Below are positions 37,400 to 45,043 of a stretch of DNA of 64,000 nucleotides, one piece after another. Position numbers and translations under genes: made by a program. The notes beneath the pieces were generated by a model that saw only the letters and a program-made list of their open reading frames with translations, was not told where the DNA came from and searched no databases. Every line of letters starts with the position of its first letter. The stretch's first letter is position 1. Source of the DNA: Massilia eurypsychrophila (GTDB taxonomy: Bacteria > Pseudomonadota > Gammaproteobacteria > Burkholderiales > Burkholderiaceae_D); assembly GCF_002760655.1 (NCBI RefSeq), contig NZ_PDOC01000007.1, positions 62,001 to 126,000 of the forward strand. Direction: 5' to 3'.

Positions 37400-38004
37400 T
37401 GCGCACTCCTTATGCCACGCCGATAAATTGCAAAGACGCGCGGCGCATCGCGGTGCATCCGTCCCACATCGCCCGCCAACAGCGATTGCATCACCAGGCC
37501 CTGGATTGTGCCAATGAACAGCGTTGCCGCCGCCTCATTGTCCAGCGAGGCAGGCAACTCGCCGCTGGCCTTGCCTTTCTCGATGAGACGATGCAAACGT
37601 TCGCCGTAGCGCTGAATCAAGGTATGCACCATTCGCTTCGATGGCGTTGATTCAGCACGCTGAAGCTCACCAAATATCATTCTTGGCACGCCGGGGTGCT
37701 CAGTAACGAATTCGATATGACTCATGAACATTGCCTCCATGGCTGCCAAGGGCGACGCGATTCCTTGTGCGGACCGATCAATTTTGGCTAATAGGTGCTC
37801 TGCAACCCACTCCATGACCGCCTGCCAAATGGCTTCCTTGTTCGGGAAGTGCCGAAACAGCGCACCCTGGGTCAAGTTCATGTGTTTAGCGATAGCCGCA
37901 GTGGTTATTTCGCTTGGGTTTTGTGAACCGGCAAGCGCCACGACGGACTCGACAGTTACGGCACGGCGTTCATCGGCCGGCAGATGCTTTGGATGGGTGT
38001 TCAC
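37396..38004 (-). CDS. TetR-family regulator of the efflux operon
   Basis: Repressor of 202 aa. HTH: ITTAAIAKHMNLTQGALFRHFPNKEAIW. The C-terminal ligand domain ends in VFAIYRRGIRSAQ. GTG 38002-38004 is preferred as start: AGGAG is 5-6 bp upstream, whereas the first in-frame GTG (38010) is too close. It is the first gene of the operon and faces an operator-like palindrome at 38022-38037. The inducer is unknown. Confidence 0.9.
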   Translation of the reverse strand: MNTHPKHLPADERRAVTVESVVALAGSQNPSEITTAAIAKHMNLTQGALFRHFPNKEAIWQAVMEWVAEHLLAKIDRSAQGIASPLAAMEAMFMSHIEFVTEHPGVPRMIFGELQRAESTPSKRMVHTLIQRYGERLHRLIEKGKASGELPASLDNEAAATLFIGTIQGLVMQSLLAGDVGRMHRDAPRVFAIYRRGIRSAQ

Positions 38005-38021
38005 GAGCACTCCTGATAAGG

Positions 38022-38037
38022 TAGTAATTGATTACTA
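38022..38037 (-). promoter_or_regulatory. Probable TetR operator
   Basis: TAGTAAT-TG-ATTACTA, perfect 7-bp arms around 2 bp, 18 bp before the tetR start. Position and symmetry fit an autoregulatory TetR site for the whole efflux operon. Confidence 0.7.
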
Positions 38038-38040
38038 GCT

Positions 38041-38361
38041 TACCACGAGAAGCAACTCATGCAAGGGAAAACCCGACGCACTCGTCAATATCGAGGGTCT
38101 GCAATGGGCTTAACGTGCTGTATTTTCCGTTTTCCGGGACGTCCCCAGATAGGGCGCCGCCCTTCGCCGTCCGCGTGCACGGAAGCGCGACTGGCCTGCC
38201 TGGCCGTGAGCCTCGGGATACCCACGTCATTGCCTCGTCGCGCACCTAGCCTATCCGTGTGTAGATGCGTCCGTCATCGACTTTCTTGACAAAATGCGTC
38301 GATCAGCCAGTGGCGCCAGCCCTGACGCCGCTGGTCGACTTCTTTACCCATGTCGCCCTGG
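38041..38361. other. 320-bp gap, no gene recognised
   Basis: Between the tetR operator and the broken TonB receptor. Short open frames exist on both strands but have no recognisable protein features. Confidence 0.5.
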
Positions 38362-40471
38362 CTAAAAGCGAAATGAAACGCCAACGTCGAGCGAACGTCC
38401 GGGCGCGGGCAAAGTCTCCAGCGTGCCGGCTCTGTTCGCTGCGAGACCGCTCAGGTAGACGCCGCCAAGCGGATCGCTGTACTGCCTGTCCAGCAGGTTG
38501 CTCACCCCGGTAGTGAACAGCAGACCATTCTTCACCTGATATGCGGCGCGTGCGTTCAGCAGTGCATAGCCTGCCGTCGCGGGCTCAAGCCGCCGAGTAT
38601 CGACCCGATCCTTGCACGCCACGACTTTGAGCTCCACCTGAATGTTCCATTGCGCGCTGCGCTGTTCGATGGCGAGCGTCATGTTGGGCGGCATCATCCG
38701 GTAAAGGTATCCACCGTCGGCGCGCTTGCCAAGGGTAAGCGAGGTGTTGCCGATGAAGCTCAGATCGCCCACCGCCGTCCGGTTGGCAAGCGGCGCTTTC
38801 CACGACAGGTTGGCGCCGTACAAACGCGCATCGTGGTTGGCGAATTGCAGCAGTGCACCTTTGGCTTTCATTGCCATGTAAGGATTAAAGCTGCCCAGCA
38901 CGTCAACGTCGATGTAGTCAGGCACGCGGTTGTAGTAAGGAGCGATCTTGACGAACCAGCTGTCGCGTTCGATGCCGTGCCAGTGGAATGTGGCGCTGAG
39001 ACTGTCCGCAACTTCCGGCTTCAATTCCACGTTGCCAACATACCCATTGCCATCGCCAAACCAGTTCGTCATCGTCATCGCCATTACACCACGGCCCCAG
39101 GCGAAGCGTTCGTACAAGTTGGGCGAACGGGTCTTGCGTCCGAATCCAAATTCAGCGTCGAAACCGGCGTGAGGCTGATAGCGAGCGGTCGCCGTCAGGT
39201 CGAGGTTCGAATCGCTTTTCTGCCTTGCGCGCGCGTTGAAAGCGGTGGCCGCCGCCGCATCGGCGGCATTCATCATTCCGGTCGAATAAGCCTGCACCGG
39301 TCCCGCATCGGAACGCACGCGCTCGTGGCGCGCGCCCAACAGGGTAATCCATTCGGCGCCATGATGATGGACAATCTCGCCGTAGAACGCCAGCCTGGTG
39401 CGGTGGCCGTCCGTGATGTTGACGTAGGTTTGTGGCCCCATCATCATTGAGCCGGCAACGGCAGGCCAATAATCCTGCAGCTCGAAACCATGGTATTCAT
39501 GCCCGATTCGCACCAGAGCGTCGTCGTCCAGCGCAATGGTGGCGCGCGCCGTGTAACCAACGTTCTCCCCTTCGGTAATCATCGGCATCGTGCCCTTGCG
39601 CTCCGGCGTGAAGAATCCCATCTCGTGGCCCGTTCGCTGCCAGTAGGCCGACAGGTCGAGCTCGCCCCAACCGAGCTGCCCAAGGTAGGTCAGTGTTGCA
39701 TGTTCGGCCGAGTTGTCCGTCATGTCCATGTACTGGTTCGGAAAGGCCTGGTAGGGAATATGCTGGGTTCAGGCGCGCAGAGTCACCCGATGCTCTTTCA
39801 AGCGGTACCCCAGCGTGGCGCCGAAGTTGGTGCTGCTGTACATGCTGGCCAACACGGTCTTGCCGTTGCCATCACGGTAGCTGTGCGCTTTCGCTTTTGC
39901 CGCATCGAAGGAAACGCTGAAATTCTCGCTTGCGACCGAGCCGCTCGCGCCCAACGATACCGTGTGGTTGACGCTGCGGGTGGTGAGCGAAACGCTGCCA
40001 TCGGTGCGCAAACCGGTGCCCGGCTTGGCAAAAACCGGGGCCGCCGTCGATATGTTGATGGTGCCGCCGATGTTGTCGCCGCCATTGCTGACCGGCGTGA
40101 TCCCTGCGGTCAGTTCGATCGACTGAACTTGCTTCGGGTCAATGTAGGACATTTGGCGGGTTCATGTGGTTGGCGCAGGCGGAGGTCACTTCCATCGCGC
40201 CGATACGAATCTTGAGCCGGTCATCGCCCAGGCCGTTGACCATCGGCAGTCCCGACACGCCGCCGCTCGCGGCGACGGTAAATCCGGGCGTGGACGACAG
40301 CAGGCCCGCGCTGTCGCTGCTCGCTTCCATGCGGTAGGGGTAGCTCTCGAGCAATTTCGCGGAGATGACGACGGTAGGAATCGGGGCTGCGGGCGTATTG
40401 TGCTCGGCGAGCACGGGGGCAGAACTACCAGATGCCAAGAGGATAGCGAGGGAGATGCGGGAACGTTTCAT
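38362..40471 (-). pseudogene. OprC-like copper TonB-dependent receptor, broken at two points
   Basis: Three consecutive pieces make one receptor. Piece 1 (from ATG about 40471) has the signal peptide and plug start and ends ...SACANHMNPP; piece 2 continues SYIDPKQVQSIELTAGITPV after a one-base insertion in the AAA run near 40150. Piece 2 stops at an in-frame TGA (39769-39771, HRVTLRA-stop), and the same frame continues TQHIPYQAFPNQYMDMT to the complete C-terminus SLDVGVSFRF. CANHM and HEM (TGHEMGFF) correspond to the CxxxM and HxM copper ligands of OprC, about 183 residues apart in the rebuilt protein. Substrate therefore likely copper. Two sequencing errors are possible but less likely than real decay. 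Confidence 0.85.
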
Positions 40472-40548
40472 AATTACCTTTGAGAACATCGAATGTTGTT
40501 GTTCATTAGTTCTTAATCAATTGTCGTGCGCCTGCCATGCATGATTCA

Positions 40549-40562
40549 ATGATTTAGATCAA
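40549..40562 (-). promoter_or_regulatory. Candidate Anr/FNR box upstream of the copper receptor
   Basis: ATGAT-TTAG-ATCAA matches the TTGAT-N4-ATCAA consensus at 9 of 10 positions. It lies about 80 bp before the receptor start, a suitable distance for activation under low oxygen. A lone 9/10 match can arise by chance. Confidence 0.35.
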
Positions 40563-40790
40563 CTATAGAAAATGGACCGATGCTCCTGCGCCGACCCGCA
40601 GCCTGGGCGAGCGAGTTGAAAAAGCGCGCGCGTGCCTGACCGAACCGGCCCGCTGGGCGGGCGTTTGTCGGGCCATCCACAATATCTAATTGGGGACTGC
40701 AGGAGCGAGGTGGGCGACGTGGGTCTCGAAAGAGCATGGCTGATCGCGTCGCCGGGCAGTGCGCTTCAGGTCAAGCCAACGGCGACGGGA

Positions 40791-41183
40791 TCAGACGGAT
40801 GCGGGCGGCGCGCGCGATTGCGCGACAGTCCAGATGGCGAGGGGATGTGGCGCCTGGAAGAAAAGGAAGGGATGAGTGTCTTGCGTTTCGATCAACGGGA
40901 GGATGAAGCCTGCATTGGGCGGCAAGGCAAACGACCCGGCGTGCGTGGCACAGAACGGACAATGTTCGAGGTGAATTGAATCCTGCGTGGCCGGATCGGC
41001 AATTCCGCCCTGGTCAAGGCTTACCTTGACGAACTTCGTGCCGCCAACGCTGCAAATCTCGGACCAGGTTCCGCCCCGCGACATCGACAAGGCATGGGAA
41101 ACCGACGGCGCAAGCGCGGCGACCAGCATCGCAAAACATGCGATCCAGGCGGCGAAGCGGTGCGTGATTCGTCTCATTTCCAT
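40791..41183 (-). CDS. DUF2946 protein (copper-locus type)
   Basis: A 130-aa protein with an N-terminal hydrophobic signal (AAWIACFAMLVAALAPSVSHA) and the DUF2946 core HLEHCPFCATHAGSFALPP; the HCPFC-xx-H motif could bind a metal. Such genes frequently stand beside copper TonB receptors, as here. Start may be ATG 41183 or the ATG two codons later. An extended -10 promoter at 41190-41198 would start the RNA at or next to the first ATG, so the message may be leaderless. Confidence 0.75.
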   Translation of the reverse strand: MEMRRITHRFAAWIACFAMLVAALAPSVSHALSMSRGGTWSEICSVGGTKFVKVSLDQGGIADPATQDSIHLEHCPFCATHAGSFALPPNAGFILPLIETQDTHPFLFFQAPHPLAIWTVAQSRAPPASV

Positions 41184-41189
41184 GCGGAA

Positions 41190-41198
41190 ATTATATCA
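41190..41198 (-). promoter_or_regulatory. Extended -10 promoter of the DUF2946 gene
   Basis: Minus strand TGATATAAT, a perfect TG-N-TATAAT. The -35 region (TTACGG at 17-bp spacing) is poor, as is common with extended -10 elements. It ends 6 bp before ATG 41183. Confidence 0.55.
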
Positions 41199-41282
41199 GT
41201 GGGAACGGTATTCCGTAAGTTGAAAGAACCAAAGCTTGCGGCTGCCCGGATTGCGCCTCTCATGCACGCTCCTCGAATCAAC

Positions 41283-41326
41283 TGTGATGTAAGTCTGCAT
41301 CACACCGATCATGATTGCAATCATGA
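41283..41326. promoter_or_regulatory. Two adjacent dyads in the gap before DUF2946
   Basis: Dyad 1: TGTGATG (41283-41289) and CATCACA (41298-41304), 8-bp centre. Dyad 2: TCATGATTGCAATCATGA (41309-41326), an 18-bp perfect palindrome. They lie 100-143 bp upstream of the DUF2946 start and just after the end of the TonB receptor gene. They are candidate operators; dyad 1 could also be a weak hairpin. Confidence 0.5.
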
Positions 41327-41356
41327 GCGTTCGCGAGGGGAGCGCTTGGCTTCCCA

Positions 41357-43615
41357 TCAGGCGCCGTCCGGCCCCGGTCCGCCCGCTCCACCGGGCCCCA
41401 TGCCGCGACCCATGCCACCCGCTCCGCGGCCAGGCCCACGCTGGCGCGAGCTCTCCTCCGGCGCGCGCGCGGCCGGTCCGCCGAAGCGGTACGACAAGCC
41501 GACATACAGGATGCGGCCGTCGAAGCGCCGCGTGCTGATCTCGCGCAGCGTCGCGCTGTCGACCACGGTTGCCATCTTGTTGGTGTCGAACAGGTCGGTG
41601 ACGTTCGCCACCAGCGTCAGCTGCGGTGTCAGCACGTGGCGCACCGACAGGTTCATGGTCGAACTGGGCGAACGGTAGCCCTGGCCCGACAGCGTCTTGC
41701 CCTGCATTTGCAGCGCCAGCTGGAGCGACGTGGCGGCGTCGTACTGGTAGTTCAGACGGGCGCGCGCGCTCAGCGAATTGGCTGTGCGGGTGCGCAGGAC
41801 GCCCAGGCTGTCCTGCGACGTCAGCTCGTTGCGCGCCAGGTTGCCGTTGGCGTTGATGGTCAACGTCGGCGTCACCTTGCCGCTGACCGTAAATTCGAGC
41901 CCGCCGGCGCGGCTGCCGGCGCCGTTTGCGCGCGTCGTCAACAGCACGTTATCGTCGAGGAAGTAGCGGTAGTCGACGATGGCGTCGGTATCGCGCCGAA
42001 CGTACCCGCGCAGATTGGTCTCGAGGCCGGCCATGCGCGTCTCGTAGCCAAGCTCGAACGAATCGGTCCGGGTGGGTTTGAGGTTCGGATTGCCGGAAAA
42101 GACGTTAAGGTCATCGCGGTAGATCACCGCCGGATTGAGGTCGGTGGCGCTGGGCCGGCGCAGGCGGTGCGCGTAGCTGAAGCGCAGGTTGCTGTCGTCG
42201 CTGACCTTGTAGGTAGCGAAAAAGCTCGGCATCAGATTGGTGTAGCTGTTCCTGGCGGCGGCGCTGCCCAGGCGCTGGTGAATATCGAGATCGGTGTACT
42301 CGGCGCGCAGCCCGGCCTGGGCGCCCCAGCGCTCGTTGATGCGGGTCTGCCAGGAGCCGAACAGCGCCGCGGTGTCTTCCTCCAGTTCGTACTCGCTGCT
42401 GCGCCGCGGATTGTCGATGCCCACTCCTCCGATGAAGTCGGTGTAGACGGTCTGGCTGCTGCTGCGGTTACGCGCCAGCTTGTAGCCGAATTTGGCCGCG
42501 CCGCCGGCCAGCGGCCGGTCGTAGTCGCCGGTGAAATCGACGATGCGGTTGCTCATGTCGTTGTGCTGGCGCGCCTGGGTGTTGACCATGCCGGGGCCGA
42601 AGATGGCGTAGGTGTTGGCGTACTCGCTGTCGCCGACGTTGGTCGCGGACGACACGCGCACGTCGAACTTGAGCGTCTCGCCAGGCAGCGCTCCCTTGTG
42701 GTCGTAGCGCGCGCCCCAGCTGGCGTTGCGGCTGTCGCCTTCGCGCGCGGTGACGCGCTCGTAGTCGGACAGCGGCACGCCGCCGATGCCGTCGAAGATG
42801 TAGCGGTCGCGCCCTTGCTGGGCGTTGCTGCGGCCGTTGAACGAGGCGGTGGTGCTGACGCTGTCGTTGGCGCCGATGTTATAGCTGACGGTGCCGTTCA
42901 CGCCGACCGAGTCGTTCAAGCCGGCGCCGACCGATTGCTGGGTGCTGTGCACCATGGCGCCGCTGACGCGGTCGAGGCGATCGCGGCTGGCCGTGCCGGT
43001 GGAGTTGCGGCCGTCGTGGCGCACGTTGATGCCGCCCTGGTAGCCCCAGGCGCCTTCGTTGTAGGTGCCAGAGACGGCGCTGTTGTAGCGGCCGGCCGAA
43101 CCGAGGTTGGCGTTGGCCACGCCGGCGCCGCCCGGCTTGCGGTTGCGCCGCATGACCATGTTGAGGATCGGCCCGCCGCCGCCTTCGTTACCGAACTGTG
43201 CGCCCGGATTGTTGATCACCTCGACCGACTCGATGTCGTCGGCCGCCATCGCCTGCAGGCCGGCGCCGCGGTTATCGCCCTGCAGCATGGCCGACGGTTT
43301 GCCGTCGACCAGGATCTGCACATTGCTGCTGCCGCGCAGCGTGACGCTGCCGTCCGGATCGACCGCCACCGACGGCACATTGTTCAGCGCGTCGGCGGCG
43401 GTGCCGTTGCTGCTCGAGGCGTCCGAGCGCACGTCGTAGACCTGGCGGTCGATGCGGTTGGTGGGACGCTCGCCGGCGACCGTCACCGATGGCAGCACCT
43501 GGGCCGGCGCGGTCGCCGGCGCCTTGGCGGGCGCGGTGGCGGCGTCCTGCGCAAAGGCGTCGGCGTGAAGGAGGGCGGCGCCGCTAAGGCAGATGGTCAG
43601 GAACGAATTGTGCAT
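41357..43615 (-). CDS. TonB-dependent outer-membrane receptor with Gly/Arg-rich tail
   Basis: Receptor of 752 aa. Signal peptide (NSFLTICLSGAALLHADAFA), then plug domain (RQVYDVRSDASSSNGTAADA, then LNNVPSVAVDPDGSVTLRGS and VQILVDGKP) and a beta-barrel of the OMP_b-brl_3 type. It does not end at the barrel's last strand (ILYVGLSYRF): about 45 more residues follow, rich in Gly, Pro and Arg (MGRGMGPGGAGGPGP). The ATG at 43615 was chosen for the signal peptide. It is 137 bp after the PepSY gene and may be in the same operon. Substrate unknown, likely an iron or other metal complex. Confidence 0.9.
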   Translation of the reverse strand: MHNSFLTICLSGAALLHADAFAQDAATAPAKAPATAPAQVLPSVTVAGERPTNRIDRQVYDVRSDASSSNGTAADALNNVPSVAVDPDGSVTLRGSSNVQILVDGKPSAMLQGDNRGAGLQAMAADDIESVEVINNPGAQFGNEGGGGPILNMVMRRNRKPGGAGVANANLGSAGRYNSAVSGTYNEGAWGYQGGINVRHDGRNSTGTASRDRLDRVSGAMVHSTQQSVGAGLNDSVGVNGTVSYNIGANDSVSTTASFNGRSNAQQGRDRYIFDGIGGVPLSDYERVTAREGDSRNASWGARYDHKGALPGETLKFDVRVSSATNVGDSEYANTYAIFGPGMVNTQARQHNDMSNRIVDFTGDYDRPLAGGAAKFGYKLARNRSSSQTVYTDFIGGVGIDNPRRSSEYELEEDTAALFGSWQTRINERWGAQAGLRAEYTDLDIHQRLGSAAARNSYTNLMPSFFATYKVSDDSNLRFSYAHRLRRPSATDLNPAVIYRDDLNVFSGNPNLKPTRTDSFELGYETRMAGLETNLRGYVRRDTDAIVDYRYFLDDNVLLTTRANGAGSRAGGLEFTVSGKVTPTLTINANGNLARNELTSQDSLGVLRTRTANSLSARARLNYQYDAATSLQLALQMQGKTLSGQGYRSPSSTMNLSVRHVLTPQLTLVANVTDLFDTNKMATVVDSATLREISTRRFDGRILYVGLSYRFGGPAARAPEESSRQRGPGRGAGGMGRGMGPGGAGGPGPDGA

Positions 43616-43752
43616 GGATCGAGTGGTCAGGTAAGGCGCGCTGGTTGGCAAAACAGGATGTCAGGCGCGAAGCCTAGCGCACTCCGGCCGCATTCAAGGC
43701 GCGGCCTTACCAAACCTTACACGAACGTACATGATTTGCCACAGTCGATACA

Positions 43753-45036
43753 TTAGGAAACATAGCCGCAGATCCGCCGCGGTGCGCCGCGATAGCGCCG
43801 CAGCACCGCCAGGCGCGCGGCGCGCTTGCGCCACCAGATGATCACGCCGGTCACGCTGAGCATGGCGACGATGATGCCCATGAATGAGATCAGGATGCGC
43901 CCCGGCAGGCCGAGGATGCGCCCCGAATGCAGCGGGAACTGCGCCTGCACGAAGATATCGGCGGCGGTGCCCTTCCACGGCCGGCGCTCGCCCAGCACGC
44001 GGCCGTCGCCATCGTAATACAGGTAGGCCGGGCCGACGCCGCCGGCGCCATGGTCGTCGCCCGGCTTGAAGAAGCTGATGCCGTAGACGCCGAATTCGGG
44101 CGAATAGAACACGCCGCCGGCCGGCTCGCTCCAGCCGCGCCGGCCCGATTCGGCACTGGCGGCGCCGATGATCTGCGCATACGACAGGCGCGGCTCGATC
44201 GGGTGCTGGCTATCCTTCGGCACGATGGTGTCGAATGGCGACGGCGTGACTTTGGAGACGGTCTTGAGCAGCGGGTAAAACACTTCGCTGTACAGGTTGA
44301 GCGAAAACGCGGTGAAGGCGAGGATCAACAGCAGGCCCCAGGTCCACAGGCTGAAGGCGCGGTGCAGATCGAAATTGAGCCTGGCGCCGCCGGCGCGCCA
44401 GCGCACCAGGAAGGCCGGCTTCCAGCGTTGCCACCAGGTGCGCCTGGCGCTGGCGGGTGACGATGGCGCCGGCGGCTCGCCCTTGCGGCGCACCGGCAAG
44501 GTCAGGTAAAAGCCGACGAAGCTGTCGATCGTCCAGATCACCGCGATGGCGCCCATCAGCCACACGCCCCATCGGTCGATGCCCCACATCGCGGGGATAT
44601 GCAAGGTGTAGTGCAGCTTGTAGAGGAAGGAGACGAAGGTGGCGCGGGTGATCGGCCACACCGCGCCCCACTCGCGCCGACCCAGTTCGGCCCCGGTGAC
44701 CGGATCGACGAACAGCTGGTTGAAGCCAGGTTCGTGCAGCTTGCCGGTTACGGCGTCGATCTTTGCGCCGATGCCGAAGGCGACCGAGCGGCCAGGCGTC
44801 ACGTGCAGCGGCAGGTAGGTGACGCGCAGATGCGGATACTTCGCCTCGAGCTGCTGCGACAGCGCCAGCGGCGATTGCGCCGCGCCGCGGCCGGGCGCTT
44901 GCATCAGCTTCGCATTGAGCAGGTCGTCGAGCTCGTGGTCCCAGGAGATGACGGCGCCGGTCACGCCGCTGACGAACAGGAAGGCGGCGGTGACGAGGCC
45001 CGCGTAACGGTGGATCGAGGTCCAGAATGTGCGCAC
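43753..45036 (-). CDS. PepSY-associated membrane protein (siderophore-reductase type)
   Basis: Inner-membrane protein of 427 aa with four main membrane helices: near the N-terminus (IHRYAGLVTAAFLFVSGVTG), at about 165-185, about 220-240 and near the C-terminus (ISFMGIIVAMLSVTGVIIWW). This matches the PepSY_TM family, which often accompanies siderophore receptors and may reduce the incoming ferric complex. GTG start at 45034-45036, 7 bp after the receptor stop, so it is in one operon with the siderophore receptor. Confidence 0.9.
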   Translation of the reverse strand: MRTFWTSIHRYAGLVTAAFLFVSGVTGAVISWDHELDDLLNAKLMQAPGRGAAQSPLALSQQLEAKYPHLRVTYLPLHVTPGRSVAFGIGAKIDAVTGKLHEPGFNQLFVDPVTGAELGRREWGAVWPITRATFVSFLYKLHYTLHIPAMWGIDRWGVWLMGAIAVIWTIDSFVGFYLTLPVRRKGEPPAPSSPASARRTWWQRWKPAFLVRWRAGGARLNFDLHRAFSLWTWGLLLILAFTAFSLNLYSEVFYPLLKTVSKVTPSPFDTIVPKDSQHPIEPRLSYAQIIGAASAESGRRGWSEPAGGVFYSPEFGVYGISFFKPGDDHGAGGVGPAYLYYDGDGRVLGERRPWKGTAADIFVQAQFPLHSGRILGLPGRILISFMGIIVAMLSVTGVIIWWRKRAARLAVLRRYRGAPRRICGYVS

Positions 45037-45043
45037 GGTGGCC

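Noticed and set aside
41283-41304. Dyad TGTGATG...CATCACA as a CRP site
   Set aside because: CRP sites need TGTGA and TCACA separated by 6 bp; here the separation is 12.
41636-43756. Long + strand frame over the TonB receptor
   Set aside because: Ala/Val/Arg-rich shadow; the minus strand encodes a complete receptor with signal peptide.
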